Counted from the stretch's first letter, positions 52,701-62,795 are shown. The stretch is DNA of 64,000 nucleotides from Pedobacter sp. ok626 (GCF_900100435.1 NZ_FNEX01000002.1:186001-250000); one strand, 5' to 3'. The notes: generated from the sequence alone by a model not told the origin. Program-made: numbers and translations.

Positions 52701-53741
52701 ATGTCTGACTCTACCACACGGTTAAATAAATACATTAGTGAAAGCGGTTTATGCTCGAGAAGAGCGGCCGACAGATATATTGAGCAAGGAAATGTATATA
52801 TCAACGGCAGAAAAGCCAAGGTAGGTGATAAGGTATATTTTGGTGACATCATCACTGTTAACGGACAGACGATAGAACCAAAAGAGGTTGACAGCACTAT
52901 TTTAATCGCTTATAACAAACCTGTAGGAATAACCAGCACAACTGAAGCTGGGGTTAAAAGCAATATGATTGACCATGTGAACCATAGCGATCGGGTGTTT
53001 CCTATCGGACGCCTGGATAAGGACTCACAAGGACTAATTTTCTTAACGAATAATGGCGACCTGGTCAATAAAATTTTAAGAGCTGGTAATAATCACGAAA
53101 AGGAATATGTCGTTACGGTAAACAAACCAGTTACTGAATCTTTTATTTCTGGAATGGCTAAAGGTGTTCCGGTATTGGGGGTAATGACAAAAAAATGTAA
53201 GGTAAAACAAGAGAGTACTTTTGTATTTAGAATTACATTGGTTCAGGGCCTAAACCGTCAAATCAGAAGAATGTGTGAGCATTTTGGATTTGAGGTAACA
53301 AAACTAGAACGTGTAAGAATTATGAACGTTAGCTTAAAGGGTATTCCTGTAGGCGAATGGAGAGAACTTACACCTGAAGAGCAAACTGACATTTTTAATC
53401 TGGTTGCAAAATCAAGTGCATTAGAAGCTGCATCAGCTCCTAAACGCGCGAGTAAAAAGCCTAAGGCACAAGCTGAAGAAGATTTTTCTGAAAATGTTAC
53501 CCCTGGAAGAACTAAAGGAAAAAGACCTGGCAAAAAAGCACCTGGTTCTGTAACCAGAGAAGAACGCGCTCCAGGTGGAAAGGGCAAATCTTTTGGTAAA
53601 GTTCCTGCAAGCAAATCAAGAGGCGGTGCAGCGGCTAGCAGCGATTGGTTTAAAGCAGGTGGTCCAAGCAAAAGACCAGTTAAACCAGGTAATGGAAGAT
53701 CTGGAACTCCGGCTGCAAAAACCAGAAGCCCTAAACGTTAG
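52701..53741 (+). CDS. rluF: 23S rRNA pseudouridine synthase (RluF-like) with basic tail
   Basis: 346 aa. An S4 RNA-binding domain ([20 protein letters not shown]) is followed by the catalytic domain with [20 protein letters not shown] (nucleophile Asp106) and [14 protein letters not shown]. The NKILRAGN and KEYVVTV positions fit RluF, which modifies U2604 of 23S rRNA. From about residue 245 on there is a tail of about 100 residues made of K, R, G, P, S and A ([24 protein letters not shown]), likely disordered and RNA-binding; this is longer than in enterobacterial RluF. Confidence 0.9.
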   Translation: MSDSTTRLNKYISESGLCSRRAADRYIEQGNVYINGRKAKVGDKVYFGDIITVNGQTIEPKEVDSTILIAYNKPVGITSTTEAGVKSNMIDHVNHSDRVFPIGRLDKDSQGLIFLTNNGDLVNKILRAGNNHEKEYVVTVNKPVTESFISGMAKGVPVLGVMTKKCKVKQESTFVFRITLVQGLNRQIRRMCEHFGFEVTKLERVRIMNVSLKGIPVGEWRELTPEEQTDIFNLVAKSSALEAASAPKRASKKPKAQAEEDFSENVTPGRTKGKRPGKKAPGSVTREERAPGGKGKSFGKVPASKSRGGAAASSDWFKAGGPSKRPVKPGNGRSGTPAAKTRSPKR

Positions 53742-53790
53742 GCTTTTATACCTTTACCCCGCAATTACAATCCGTATTGCATTTTTTTGG

Positions 53791-53798
53791 TAACTTTG
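53791..53798 (+). promoter_or_regulatory. Predicted -7 box (TAACTTTG) for rlmN
   Basis: An exact TAnnTTTG match, 7 nt before the ATG at 53806, so the leader would be only a few nucleotides. No good -33 box is visible. Confidence 0.45.
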
Positions 53799-53805
53799 CA
53801 TTTAA

Positions 53806-54855
53806 ATGCCTACTACAAAGAAAATAGATATCCGTTCATTAGACCTACAACAACTTCAAGAGCACTTTACTGCGATGAAGGAACCTGCCTATAGAGCAAA
53901 ACAGGTTTACCAGTGGCTTTGGGAAAAATCAGCACGCTCATTTGCAGAAATGAGTAACCTTTCTAAAGACCTTAGGAATAAGTTGGACGAGCATTATGCG
54001 ATCAATGTTGTGGAGGTAAACAACTCGCAGTTCAGCAACGACCATACGATCAAAAACGCGTTTAGACTGTACGATGGAAATATTGTAGAGGGTGTTTTGA
54101 TTCCTATGGAAGACCGCATGACAGCTTGTGTGAGCTCCCAGGTAGGCTGTAGTTTAACCTGTAAATTCTGTGCTACAGGCTATATGGATCGTAAACGAAA
54201 TCTTAACGCTGACGAAATTTATGACCAAGTAGTACTTATAGATCAACAAGCAAAGAAAAACTACAATCTTCCCCTTACCAATATTGTTTACATGGGTATG
54301 GGAGAACCACTGCTAAATTATGCCAATGTGATGAAATCTATTGAGCGTATTACTGCTCCTGACGGATTGAACATGTCATACAAACGCATTACAGTTTCTA
54401 CAGCCGGCATCTCTAAAATGATCAAAAAACTTGCCGATGATGGTGCTAAATTTAATCTAGCCCTATCACTTCATGCGGCGAATGACAAAAAGCGGAATGA
54501 GATTATGCCGATTAACGAGCACAATTCATTAAAGGCGCTTGCGGAGTCCTTAAAATATTATTTTGCCAAGACCAAAAACCCTGTAACCTACGAATACATC
54601 GTTTTCAATAATTTCAATGATGAAATTGAGGATGCAATGGAGTTGGCGAAATTCTGTAAGCACGTACCTTGTAAAGTAAACCTGATTGAGTACAATCCTA
54701 TCCAGTTTGCTGATTTCTTGAATGCTGAAGGAGATAAGATAGATGCGTTTTCCAACTACCTGAAAAGTCAAGGTATCACAACAAACATCAGACGCAGTCG
54801 CGGTAAAGATATTGATGCAGCCTGCGGACAATTGGCCGTTAAAGGACAAAATTAA
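53806..54855 (+). CDS. rlmN: 23S rRNA (adenine(2503)-C(2))-methyltransferase RlmN
   Basis: 349 aa. Radical-SAM cluster CSLTCKFCATG (CxxxCxxC) follows VSSQVG. NIVYMGMGEPLLNY, RITVSTAGISKMI, LALSLHAANDKKRNEIMPIN, and the second catalytic Cys in DIDAACGQL are all in place. The enzyme methylates A2503 of 23S rRNA and A37 of some tRNAs. It is separated from rluF by 64 bp with its own promoter. Confidence 0.97.
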   Translation: MPTTKKIDIRSLDLQQLQEHFTAMKEPAYRAKQVYQWLWEKSARSFAEMSNLSKDLRNKLDEHYAINVVEVNNSQFSNDHTIKNAFRLYDGNIVEGVLIPMEDRMTACVSSQVGCSLTCKFCATGYMDRKRNLNADEIYDQVVLIDQQAKKNYNLPLTNIVYMGMGEPLLNYANVMKSIERITAPDGLNMSYKRITVSTAGISKMIKKLADDGAKFNLALSLHAANDKKRNEIMPINEHNSLKALAESLKYYFAKTKNPVTYEYIVFNNFNDEIEDAMELAKFCKHVPCKVNLIEYNPIQFADFLNAEGDKIDAFSNYLKSQGITTNIRRSRGKDIDAACGQLAVKGQN

Positions 54856-54901
54856 CCCGTCTTTTAACCAGCGTAAGCCTAAAACACATTAGATTGACAG
54901 C

Positions 54902-55600
54902 ATGATGCTGTTTAAACGTTTTTTAGGCGACCTCGTTGCCCTCTTGTTTCCCAACCTATGTTGTGGCTGTGGCACCTCTTTATATCATGGTGAGGAACAG
55001 CTATGCACTAAATGTATTTACCACCTTCCCTATACTGATCACCATCTTCATAAAGATAACGGGGCTGCGAGACAGCTGTGGGGTCGCCTACCTTGTCATG
55101 CAGTCATGTCCTTGCTTTATTTTAAAAAGGGAGCCCGCACACAAAACATCATCCATCATCTAAAATACCGTGGTCGGAGAGATCTGGGGATAAAACTTGG
55201 TGTTATGATTGCCCAAAAGCTTCTGATGAATCCTGCTTATGATAATGTAGATTTGATCATCCCTGTGCCTTTACATCGACGTAGGGAACACCAAAGAGGC
55301 TACAACCAAAGTTTATGCGTAGCGCAAGGAATTTCATCAGTGTTAAAAGTTCCGGTAAACGCCCGATGTTTACTGCGTGCAAGAGCAACCACAACTCAAA
55401 CTAAAAAAGGAAGATACAAACGATTTGAGAACATGCAAGAAGTCTTTTCAATTACAGATTTAGCGGTGCTTAGAGACAAACACATCTTGCTGGTAGATGA
55501 TGTCATTACAACTGGTGCTACACTTGAAGCTTGCGGAATAGTTTTGTTCGAAGCCAAGATTAGCAAGCTCAGCATCGCCACAATTGCGTTTGCCAAATAA
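54902..55600 (+). CDS. ComF-family phosphoribosyltransferase-like protein
   Basis: 232 aa. An N-terminal zinc-finger-like pair (LCCGCGTSL, then LCTKC) and a C-terminal phosphoribosyltransferase fold with the PRPP loop VLLVDDVITTGATLEACG. RRREHQRGYNQS and ARATTTQTKKGRYKRFENMQ are typical ComF motifs. ComF helps DNA uptake during competence in some bacteria; in others its role is unknown. It has a 46-bp gap after rlmN. Confidence 0.9.
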   Translation: MMLFKRFLGDLVALLFPNLCCGCGTSLYHGEEQLCTKCIYHLPYTDHHLHKDNGAARQLWGRLPCHAVMSLLYFKKGARTQNIIHHLKYRGRRDLGIKLGVMIAQKLLMNPAYDNVDLIIPVPLHRRREHQRGYNQSLCVAQGISSVLKVPVNARCLLRARATTTQTKKGRYKRFENMQEVFSITDLAVLRDKHILLVDDVITTGATLEACGIVLFEAKISKLSIATIAFAK

Positions 55601-55664
55601 GGTTCATATACGCCGAAATACGACTTCTTTACTCAAAGAAGACTGCTTTCAACGAAAAAACAAT

Positions 55665-55695
55665 TTTATGACAAAAAAAACTTCCAATATATTTG
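55665..55695 (+). promoter_or_regulatory. Predicted promoter of a candidate small RNA (TTTA-N19-TATATTTG)
   Basis: TATATTTG (55688-55695) fits TAnnTTTG exactly, and TTTA at 55665-55668 (one base from TTTG) stands exactly 19 nt upstream. The start would be near 55700. Confidence 0.4.
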
Positions 55696-55699
55696 GCAA

Positions 55700-55787
55700 T
55701 TCAAAAATAATTCCCACCTTTGTTGTGAGAGCGTTAATTTAAGGGTCGATCAACTCATTCTTTGAGTTATCGGCCCTTTATCTTTTA
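55700..55787 (+). ncRNA. Candidate intergenic small RNA
   Basis: Between comF and the end of the hybrid kinase gene, a predicted promoter at 55665-55695 and a hairpin at 55741-55778 with a following T-rich stretch enclose about 90 nt. No ATG-initiated frame lies inside, so a short non-coding RNA ending in the hairpin is possible. No known RNA family was recognised. Confidence 0.3.
55741..55786 (+). terminator. Long terminator-like hairpin between comF and the hybrid kinase gene
   Basis: Arms 55741-55757 and 55763-55778 pair over 16 bp with one bulged C and one G-T pair, loop TTCTT, followed by TATCTTTT. It may end comF, a small RNA, or the convergent kinase transcript. Confidence 0.6.
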
Positions 55788-55826
55788 CCCCAAAAAGAGA
55801 ATCCATTCCGCTTTATTTATGAGAAT

Positions 55827-58604
55827 TTATTGGTACAAATGAATGGAAAGCAGTTCTCTGACTTCTTCAGGTTTGAATGGTTTTAAAATATGTCCGTTCA
55901 TTCCAGATTCTTTAAACTTCCGGTATTCGTTCTGAAGTGTTGAGGCCGTTAAAGCAATAATTGGAACCATTTTAAAATAACTATCAGGCTGACTTCTAAT
56001 AATTCGGGTGGTTTCAAAGCCGTCCATCCCAGGCATTTTAATATCCATAAATACCAAATCGTAGCGCTCGTCCTTAACCTTAAGGATAGCCTCTTCGCCA
56101 CTTAATGCAAAATCAATATTCACCCCAAATTTCCCAAGGATTCTTTTAGCGATTAATAGATTGATTTCATTATCGTCTACGATAAGTATCCTTTTACCAG
56201 TAAATGCTTCGGGTTGCGCAATCAACTCTCCCCCATTTGCAAGCAGGGTTGATTTTAAAAAGTTTAAGGTAAAAGAAAAGCAAGTCCCTTCACCTTCTAT
56301 ACTTTTAACCTCAATTTCGGACTTATACAACTGCAATAGCTTTTTAGTAATAGCCAGCCCCAATCCCGTGCCGCCATATTTCCTTGAAATATCGGTTTTA
56401 GCTTGTGTAAACGCTTCAAAAATATAATTGAGCTTATCTTCCGGTATGCCTATCCCATCATCACTCACCTCAAAGTGAATAGCTATACGCTCATCATCAT
56501 TGCTTATGAGTTTAAGCTGAAGAATGATTTTCCCGTGATCTGTAAACTTAATGGCATTGCCCAACAAATTCATCAAAACCTGATAGAGCCGCGTCTTGTC
56601 TCCTGACACAAGCTTCGGGATTTCATCATCGTAAAGTAACACCAGCTCATTCCCCCGCTTATTGGCATTGATACTTAAAGAAGTGACAATATCTGTTGTA
56701 AGCCCTTTCATAGAGAATGGCATTGACTCCAAATGAAGATTCCCAGTCTCTATTTTTGTGAAATCAAGGATATCATTAATAATATTCAGCAAGTTTTCTC
56801 CTGAAAACTTCAGAATATTCAAATCTTCGATTTGCGAAGGCTTAGGGTCATTATCCATCAACAAATGCGTCATTCCAATAACCGCATTCAGTGGAGTTCT
56901 GATCTCATGACTCATTACAGATAGAAACATTTCTTTAGCTTCACTCAATTGTAACGCCTGTTCTTTGGCGTCTACCATTTCCTGCTCTACCTGTTTACGC
57001 TGGGTAATGTCTGTGATCAGGTCAATCTGCCGCTCGAGTTTACCTGTATCACCAACAACAGGTGTAGTAGCCACAGAAAGCCAAACCATTGTCCCATCCT
57101 TTTTCTTTGCCTGAACTTCTATAGAATAGGGCTGCTTATTTTGTGCTTTTTCTCTTGCTTCATTAATTAACTGTTGCTGCGCAACGTCACTTTCGGCACA
57201 AAGTACATCACCAAGCCTAAATCCAAGAAGTTCGCTGCTCGCATATCCCGTTAATCGTTCCAGAGATTGATTGACCCATGTCGTGTAGCAGTTGGCATCA
57301 GAGATATTTACACCAGTATTCGTTTCACTAGCAACTAAGGATAATACCTGCAAATCCTCTTCTGCATTTTTCTTATCCGTAATATCAATAATGATTTCTA
57401 CTTCTATCTCTACCTTTCCTTCTTCATTAAATACAACGGTATTATAAATGGAGATCCATATTGGCTGTTTATCTTTTCGGTAAGCCAACAGGTCAACAGT
57501 AAAAGATTTATTTTTTCTAGTCAGCTCCCTTGCCTTTTCCAACAGCTCCATGTCAGTCTTTGGCCCCGAAATCAAATCACCCAAACGTTTTCCTTTGAGG
57601 TCATTCAGATTAAATCCGGTAATTTTCTCGAAAGCTTCATTTACCCAGGTTACATGATTATTGGCGTCATTTATGACTACAGCATTGTTAATCTTACTAG
57701 CGACAAAGGAGAGCTTCATCAGCTCATGCTCTACTTTTTTATTTTCGGTAATATCTCTTCCATAAGCGTACCATCGTGCATTTTTGGCTACCATTGTCCA
57801 ACTTATCCAACGGACAATGCCGGTTTTACTGACTATCCTAAAATCAATCTCGAATTGTTTAATTCCTTTTCTGAGTCCGTCCTCGATCGTATTTACAACC
57901 CTACTGAGGTCCTCCCTATGACAAAAGCCCCAGATATTTAAACCTGTGGCTTCCTCAACACTATACTCCAATAAATGGGTAATGGCTTTGTTAACGAACA
58001 AGACTTTGCCTGCATTATCCAAAATGCAATGTATTTCAGGAGAGACCGCTGAAATATTGAGTAATTCCTCAAAGCGCTGCGCATGGGCAGCAAGCTCCTC
58101 ACTTTTCCGCTGTAAGGATATGTGAGTCATGACTTCCTTAGCCAGGGTTTGCAGTCCTTCTTTCTGGGCGCTCGTAAATTGCCGGGGCACGGTATCGAAA
58201 ACACAAACGGTTCCCAATTTAAAGCCATTCTCGTCTATTAAGGACGCGCCGGCGTAAGATCTTACGTATGGGGGGTCTATTACAGAGGGATGATTTTTAA
58301 ACCTGTCATCCACCAAGGCATCATAAACTTCAAAAACATCATTATTCTCGCTAATGATCGTATACTCACAAAATGAGATTCCACGTGGAATCTCATTAAA
58401 AGTAATACCTATTGAAGATTTAAACCAGACCCTGTTTTCATCAACTAATGCAATTAATGCAATAGGTGCGTTGCATACTAATGATGCTAACTTAGCTATA
58501 TTATCGAACTGGTACTCCGAGGGGGTATCCAGAATATTATAACCATGTAACGCGCTAACGCGATTATCTTCACTAGTTGATGAATGCTGGTCTTTTGATA
58601 ACAT
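55827..58604 (-). CDS. Soluble hybrid sensor histidine kinase (GAF-PAS-PAS-PAS-HisKA-HATPase-REC)
   Basis: 925 aa without membrane helices. The GAF domain covers about 20-165 (LASLVCNAPIALIALVDENR, then EIPRGISFCEYTI). Three PAS domains follow at about 185-295, 300-420 and 425-545, the last two sharing TWVNEAFEKITGF/TWVNQSLERLTGY patterns. HisKA has MSHEIRTPLNAVIGM with His566, HATPase has DDGIGIPEDKLNYIFEAF and KYGGTGLGLAITKKL, and the receiver has FMDIKMPGMDGFETTR with Asp854. The kinase senses cytosolic signals and passes phosphate within the protein; the output partner is not encoded nearby. It starts 17 bp after glyA and may be cotranscribed. Confidence 0.93.
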   Translation of the reverse strand: MLSKDQHSSTSEDNRVSALHGYNILDTPSEYQFDNIAKLASLVCNAPIALIALVDENRVWFKSSIGITFNEIPRGISFCEYTIISENNDVFEVYDALVDDRFKNHPSVIDPPYVRSYAGASLIDENGFKLGTVCVFDTVPRQFTSAQKEGLQTLAKEVMTHISLQRKSEELAAHAQRFEELLNISAVSPEIHCILDNAGKVLFVNKAITHLLEYSVEEATGLNIWGFCHREDLSRVVNTIEDGLRKGIKQFEIDFRIVSKTGIVRWISWTMVAKNARWYAYGRDITENKKVEHELMKLSFVASKINNAVVINDANNHVTWVNEAFEKITGFNLNDLKGKRLGDLISGPKTDMELLEKARELTRKNKSFTVDLLAYRKDKQPIWISIYNTVVFNEEGKVEIEVEIIIDITDKKNAEEDLQVLSLVASETNTGVNISDANCYTTWVNQSLERLTGYASSELLGFRLGDVLCAESDVAQQQLINEAREKAQNKQPYSIEVQAKKKDGTMVWLSVATTPVVGDTGKLERQIDLITDITQRKQVEQEMVDAKEQALQLSEAKEMFLSVMSHEIRTPLNAVIGMTHLLMDNDPKPSQIEDLNILKFSGENLLNIINDILDFTKIETGNLHLESMPFSMKGLTTDIVTSLSINANKRGNELVLLYDDEIPKLVSGDKTRLYQVLMNLLGNAIKFTDHGKIILQLKLISNDDERIAIHFEVSDDGIGIPEDKLNYIFEAFTQAKTDISRKYGGTGLGLAITKKLLQLYKSEIEVKSIEGEGTCFSFTLNFLKSTLLANGGELIAQPEAFTGKRILIVDDNEINLLIAKRILGKFGVNIDFALSGEEAILKVKDERYDLVFMDIKMPGMDGFETTRIIRSQPDSYFKMVPIIALTASTLQNEYRKFKESGMNGHILKPFKPEEVRELLSIHLYQ

Positions 58605-58621
58605 TTAGCTTTTTAAAGCCG

Positions 58622-59893
58622 TTATTTATACAACGGAAAACGACTTACTAAATTTATCACTTTTTCTTTTACTTGTGCTAAATTACTTTCATCTTCTGCA
58701 TTTGTTAATACCTGATCAATCAGGTCAACAATTTCCGCCATTTCAGTTTCCTTAAAACCTCTTGTTGTGATAGCAGCAGTACCAACTCTAATTCCCGATG
58801 TTACAAATGGAGATTTATCATCAAAAGGAACCATGTTTTTATTTACTGTGATTTCTGCTTTTTCCAATGCACTTTCAGCAAGCTTACCAGTGATGTTTTT
58901 ATTACGTAGATCGATCAGCATTAAATGGTTATCTGTACCACCAGAAATGATACCGTATCCTTTAGCCACAAAGGCTTTGGCCATTGCCTGTGCATTTGCT
59001 TGTACTTGTTTGATATAAGTTAAATACTCATCACTTAAAGCTTCGCCAAAAGCAATTGCTTTAGCTGCAATGATATGCTCTAACGGACCACCCTGAGTAC
59101 CTGGGAAAACAGCCATATCTAATACAGATGACATCATTCTGGTTTCTCCTTTAGGTGTTTTTAATCCGAATGGGTTTTCAAAATCTTTACCCATCATGAT
59201 CATACCACCACGAGGACCACGCAATGTTTTATGTGTAGTTGTAGTAACGATATGACAATGAGGAAGTGGGTTTTGTAATAATCCACGAGCAATTAAGCCT
59301 GCTGGATGAGAAATATCGGCCATTAATAATGCACCAATTTTATCAGCTACGCTACGTACAAATGCATAATCCCATTCTCTGGAATAAGCAGAAGCACCAA
59401 CGATAATTAATTTAGGCCGTTCTGCAAGGGCTACTTCTTCCAACTTTGCATAATCGATCCTACCATCTTCTTTTGTCACACCATAAAATAACGGGTGATA
59501 CAATTTTCCTGAAAAGTTAACCGGAGATCCGTGTGTTAAATGTCCACCATGTGAAAGGTCAAAACCAAGGATTTTGTCACCCGGTTGAATCACAGCAAGC
59601 ATTACTGCAGCATTGGCTTGTGCGCCTGAATGCGGTTGTACGTTTACCCATTCCGCACCAAAAAGTTCTTTAGCACGTTCAATAGCTAAGGTTTCGATTT
59701 TATCAACCACCTGGCATCCACCATAATATCTTTTACCTGGCAGTCCTTCAGCATATTTATTAGTTAAGCAAGAACCTGCAGCCTCCATCACTTGTTTGCT
59801 CACAAAGTTTTCAGACGCGATCAGTTCCAAACCATTTTCCTGACGGGTCAATTCTTTGTCAATCAAATCAAAAATTAATGTATCTCTAGTCAT
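58622..59893 (-). CDS. glyA: Serine hydroxymethyltransferase
   Basis: 423 aa. [55 protein letters not shown], and [17 protein letters not shown] (PLP-binding Lys in HKTLRGPR) are all present. The enzyme interconverts serine and glycine with tetrahydrofolate, feeding one-carbon metabolism together with the glycine cleavage system (gcvH at 29.6 kb). It is divergent from dxs, with 93 bp between the starts. Confidence 0.98.
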   Translation of the reverse strand: MTRDTLIFDLIDKELTRQENGLELIASENFVSKQVMEAAGSCLTNKYAEGLPGKRYYGGCQVVDKIETLAIERAKELFGAEWVNVQPHSGAQANAAVMLAVIQPGDKILGFDLSHGGHLTHGSPVNFSGKLYHPLFYGVTKEDGRIDYAKLEEVALAERPKLIIVGASAYSREWDYAFVRSVADKIGALLMADISHPAGLIARGLLQNPLPHCHIVTTTTHKTLRGPRGGMIMMGKDFENPFGLKTPKGETRMMSSVLDMAVFPGTQGGPLEHIIAAKAIAFGEALSDEYLTYIKQVQANAQAMAKAFVAKGYGIISGGTDNHLMLIDLRNKNITGKLAESALEKAEITVNKNMVPFDDKSPFVTSGIRVGTAAITTRGFKETEMAEIVDLIDQVLTNAEDESNLAQVKEKVINLVSRFPLYK

Positions 59894-59954
59894 TTATCAA
59901 TGTATTTTTTTGTAAAATTAGCGATTTTCCTTCTTACTTTAATAACAAAATACC

Positions 59955-59962
59955 TTACTTTG
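59955..59962 (+). promoter_or_regulatory. Predicted -7-like box (TTACTTTG) for dxs
   Basis: One base off TAnnTTTG, 24 bp before the ATG at 59987. It lies inside the longer open frame from 59900 and therefore supports the internal start. Confidence 0.35.
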
Positions 59963-59986
59963 TACTTTCTATTCTATAAAGCCTGC

Positions 59987-61915
59987 ATGGAAGATATTAA
60001 CGGTCCGTTTTTACCCAACATAAATTATCCCGCTGATTTAAAGCGGTATAAAGAACAAGATTTAGAGCAAATAGCCCAGGAACTTCGTCAATATATCATT
60101 GATGTGGTGAGTGTAAATGGGGGACATTTTTCATCAAGCCTTGGTGTTGTGGAACTAACGGTTGCTTTACACTACGTATTAAACACCCCTTATGACAAGC
60201 TAGTTTGGGATGTTGGTCACCAAGCTTATGGTCATAAAATATTGACCGGAAGGAAGTCTGTATTTCATACCAACCGAATCCTTAACGGAATCAGTGGCTT
60301 TCCTAAAATCAGTGAAAGTGAATACGATACATTTGGTGTAGGCCACTCTTCTACCTCTATTTCTGCTGCATTAGGTATGGCTGTTGCTTCGCATTACAAA
60401 GGCGAAACAGACCGTCAGCATGTTGCCGTAATTGGCGATGGTGCAATGACCGCAGGTCTTGCCTTTGAAGGATTAAATCACGCAGGTATTGAAAACTCTA
60501 ACCTACTGGTAATTCTGAACGATAACTGTATGTCGATCGACCAGAATGTTGGCGCTTTAAAAGAATATTTAACAAGCATTACGACTTCGAAATCTTATAA
60601 CCGCTTTAGGGATGACATTTCGCAAGTGTTGATTAAACTTTCCGAGCTTGGGCCAAATGCGCACAAGTTTGTAAAGAAAATGGAAAAAAGCATAAAAGGT
60701 ACCCTGCTTAAACAAAGCAATTTCTTTGAAGCACTAAACTTCAGATATTTCGGTCCGGTCGACGGTCATGATGTACAACGTTTAGCGCAAGTCATCAGAG
60801 ATCTAAAAGATATTCCCGGCCCTAAGCTTTTACATATTGTTACTTTAAAAGGCAAGGGCTTTGCTTTAGCCGAAAAAGACCAAACCAAATGGCACGCGCC
60901 TGGCTTATTCGATAAAATCACTGGTGAGATTAAGAAATCTGTATCTGATAAACCTCAACCACCAAAATATCAGGATGTTTTTGGACATACCTTGGTAGAA
61001 CTTGCTGAGGCGAATAAAAATATTGTTGGTATTACGCCTGCTATGCCTTCGGGTTCATCAATGAACATTATGATGAAGGCAATGCCAAACCGCGCATTTG
61101 ATGTGGGTATTGCCGAACAACATGCAGTAACCTTCTCTGCGGGTCTAGCTACACAAGGGCTTGTTCCTTTCTGTAACATCTACTCCAGTTTTATGCAGAG
61201 GGCTTATGATCAGGTGATCCATGATGTAGCCATTCAAAACCTTAATGTGGTATTTTGTTTAGACCGTGCTGGTGTTGCCGGATCAGACGGAGCTACACAC
61301 CACGGAGCTTATGATCTTGCTTATATGCGTTGCATCCCTAATATGACGGTTGCAGCTCCAATGAACGAAGAAGAGCTGCGTAACCTGATGTATACTGGCC
61401 AGCTGGAAAATGCAGGTCCTTTCTCGATCCGTTACCCGAGGGGAAATGGTGTTATGCCTGATTGGAAACGTCCGTTTAAAGCAATTGAAGTGGGCAAAGG
61501 CAGAAAAATCTGTGATGGTGAAGATGTAGCCATATTAACGATTGGCCATGTTGGCAATTTTGCTGTCGAAGCCTGTAAGGAACTAAACAGCGAAGGCATA
61601 CACCCTGCGCATTACGATATGCGTTTTGTAAAACCTTTAGACGAAGTTATACTGCACGACGTGTTTAAACGCTATAAACATGTAGTGACTGTCGAAGATG
61701 GTTGTATACAAGGTGGCATGGGCAGTGCTGTATTAGAGTTTATGGCTGATCACAAATACAATAGCCAAGTGATTAGATTGGGCATTCCTGATGAGTTTAT
61801 AGAGCATGGTGAGCAACCTGAATTATGGGCACTTTGTGGCTATGATACCAATGCAATAATTACGACCATAAAAAAAATTGCAGTAGGTAGAACCACCGCT
61901 ACCATAGCATCTTAA
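59987..61915 (+). CDS. dxs: 1-deoxy-D-xylulose-5-phosphate synthase
   Basis: 642 aa from the ATG at 59987. The longer frame from 59900 would add a hydrophobic segment not found in Dxs. [38 protein letters not shown] (thiamine diphosphate), [22 protein letters not shown], and [20 protein letters not shown] are hallmarks. The enzyme condenses pyruvate and glyceraldehyde-3-phosphate, the first step of the MEP isoprenoid pathway. It is divergent from glyA. Confidence 0.97.
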   Translation: MEDINGPFLPNINYPADLKRYKEQDLEQIAQELRQYIIDVVSVNGGHFSSSLGVVELTVALHYVLNTPYDKLVWDVGHQAYGHKILTGRKSVFHTNRILNGISGFPKISESEYDTFGVGHSSTSISAALGMAVASHYKGETDRQHVAVIGDGAMTAGLAFEGLNHAGIENSNLLVILNDNCMSIDQNVGALKEYLTSITTSKSYNRFRDDISQVLIKLSELGPNAHKFVKKMEKSIKGTLLKQSNFFEALNFRYFGPVDGHDVQRLAQVIRDLKDIPGPKLLHIVTLKGKGFALAEKDQTKWHAPGLFDKITGEIKKSVSDKPQPPKYQDVFGHTLVELAEANKNIVGITPAMPSGSSMNIMMKAMPNRAFDVGIAEQHAVTFSAGLATQGLVPFCNIYSSFMQRAYDQVIHDVAIQNLNVVFCLDRAGVAGSDGATHHGAYDLAYMRCIPNMTVAAPMNEEELRNLMYTGQLENAGPFSIRYPRGNGVMPDWKRPFKAIEVGKGRKICDGEDVAILTIGHVGNFAVEACKELNSEGIHPAHYDMRFVKPLDEVILHDVFKRYKHVVTVEDGCIQGGMGSAVLEFMADHKYNSQVIRLGIPDEFIEHGEQPELWALCGYDTNAIITTIKKIAVGRTTATIAS

Positions 61916-61937
61916 CCCCAAAAATTCATTATTCAGC

Positions 61938-61982
61938 AAATCAATGTGTTAGAAAATCAATGTCATGTAATGACATTGATTT
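61938..61982. promoter_or_regulatory. Three AAATCAATGT half-sites, two forming a 12-bp inverted repeat
   Basis: AAATCAATGT occurs at 61938-61947 and 61954-61963, and inverted at 61973-61982. The second and third form a perfect 12-bp inverted repeat (61954-61965 / 61971-61982, loop TGTAA). The right arm overlaps the -33 TTTG of the next gene, so an operator is possible. The hairpin may also help end dxs transcription. Confidence 0.5.
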
Positions 61983-62013
61983 GACATTATTAATTGGATT
62001 AAGGCTACTTTTG
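61980..62013 (+). promoter_or_regulatory. Promoter of the outer membrane protein gene (TTTG-N22-TACTTTTG)
   Basis: TTTG at 61980-61983 and TACTTTTG at 62006-62013 match the -33 and -7 consensus with 22-nt spacing, slightly longer than the ideal 19. The ATG lies 47 bp after the -7 box. Confidence 0.55.
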
Positions 62014-62060
62014 CAGCCTTAAATATTACAATTAACAATTATTTAACAACAAACACATTT

Positions 62061-62768
62061 ATGAAAAAATTATTACTTTCGTTTGGTGTTGCTATTTTAG
62101 GTTTAGCAGCTCAAGCACAAGACTTTAAACCAGCAAAAGGTGATGTAACTACTGAATTTGGTTTAACAGGTGGTATCAACAACACAAACTTCAATTTAAA
62201 CGATGGCGCTGGTTTATTGCGTTTCCGTTATTTCCAAAAAAACGACCTTGCTTTCCGTTTAGGTTTCAACGTTAGCAGCACTAACAAAACCAACAACGCT
62301 TATGGAACAGGTACAAACGAAGGTAAAAAAGGTACTGAAGAAGTTAAAAACACTGAAATCCTTATCAACTTAGGTGTTGAGAAACACTTTTCAGGTACTG
62401 ATCGTTTATCTCCATACATAGGTGCTGATATCCTTTTCGGAACAGGATCTTCAAAAAACGTTCTTGAAAACGCTACATATGCTGGTACTACACTAGTTTA
62501 CGCAGACAACACTAGCATGGATGTTAAAAACCCAGGTACTACATCAATCGGTTTACGTGGTGTAATCGGTGCTGACTACTATATCGCTAAACGTTTATTC
62601 TTAGGTGTTGAAGCTGGTTTAGGTTTTGCTTATGAAAAAGCAGGTAAAGGTGAGATCACTACAACTGCGGCTGGTGTTACAACTACTGTTAAAACTAAAT
62701 CTGCTGGAAGCAACTTTGACATCAACCCAAGTGTAATCACTGGTGTTCGTATCGGTTTTGCATTCTAA
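62061..62768 (+). CDS. Outer membrane beta-barrel protein
   Basis: 235 aa with a signal peptide of about 19 residues (MKKLLLSFGVAILGLAAQA). The rest is a small barrel: alternating aromatic strands such as GLLRFRYFQKNDLAFRLGF, NLGVEKHF, LSPYIGADILFG, SIGLRGVIGADYYI, and the last strand NPSVITGVRIGFAF ending in Phe, as outer-membrane proteins do. Strongly biased synonymous codons (GGT, GCT, CGT, AAC) differ from neighbours and point to high expression, in agreement with its good promoter. The function is unknown; a structural porin-like role is likely. Confidence 0.85.
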   Translation: MKKLLLSFGVAILGLAAQAQDFKPAKGDVTTEFGLTGGINNTNFNLNDGAGLLRFRYFQKNDLAFRLGFNVSSTNKTNNAYGTGTNEGKKGTEEVKNTEILINLGVEKHFSGTDRLSPYIGADILFGTGSSKNVLENATYAGTTLVYADNTSMDVKNPGTTSIGLRGVIGADYYIAKRLFLGVEAGLGFAYEKAGKGEITTTAAGVTTTVKTKSAGSNFDINPSVITGVRIGFAF

Positions 62769-62795
62769 ATAAAACACTGATTTAATCAGTTATTA

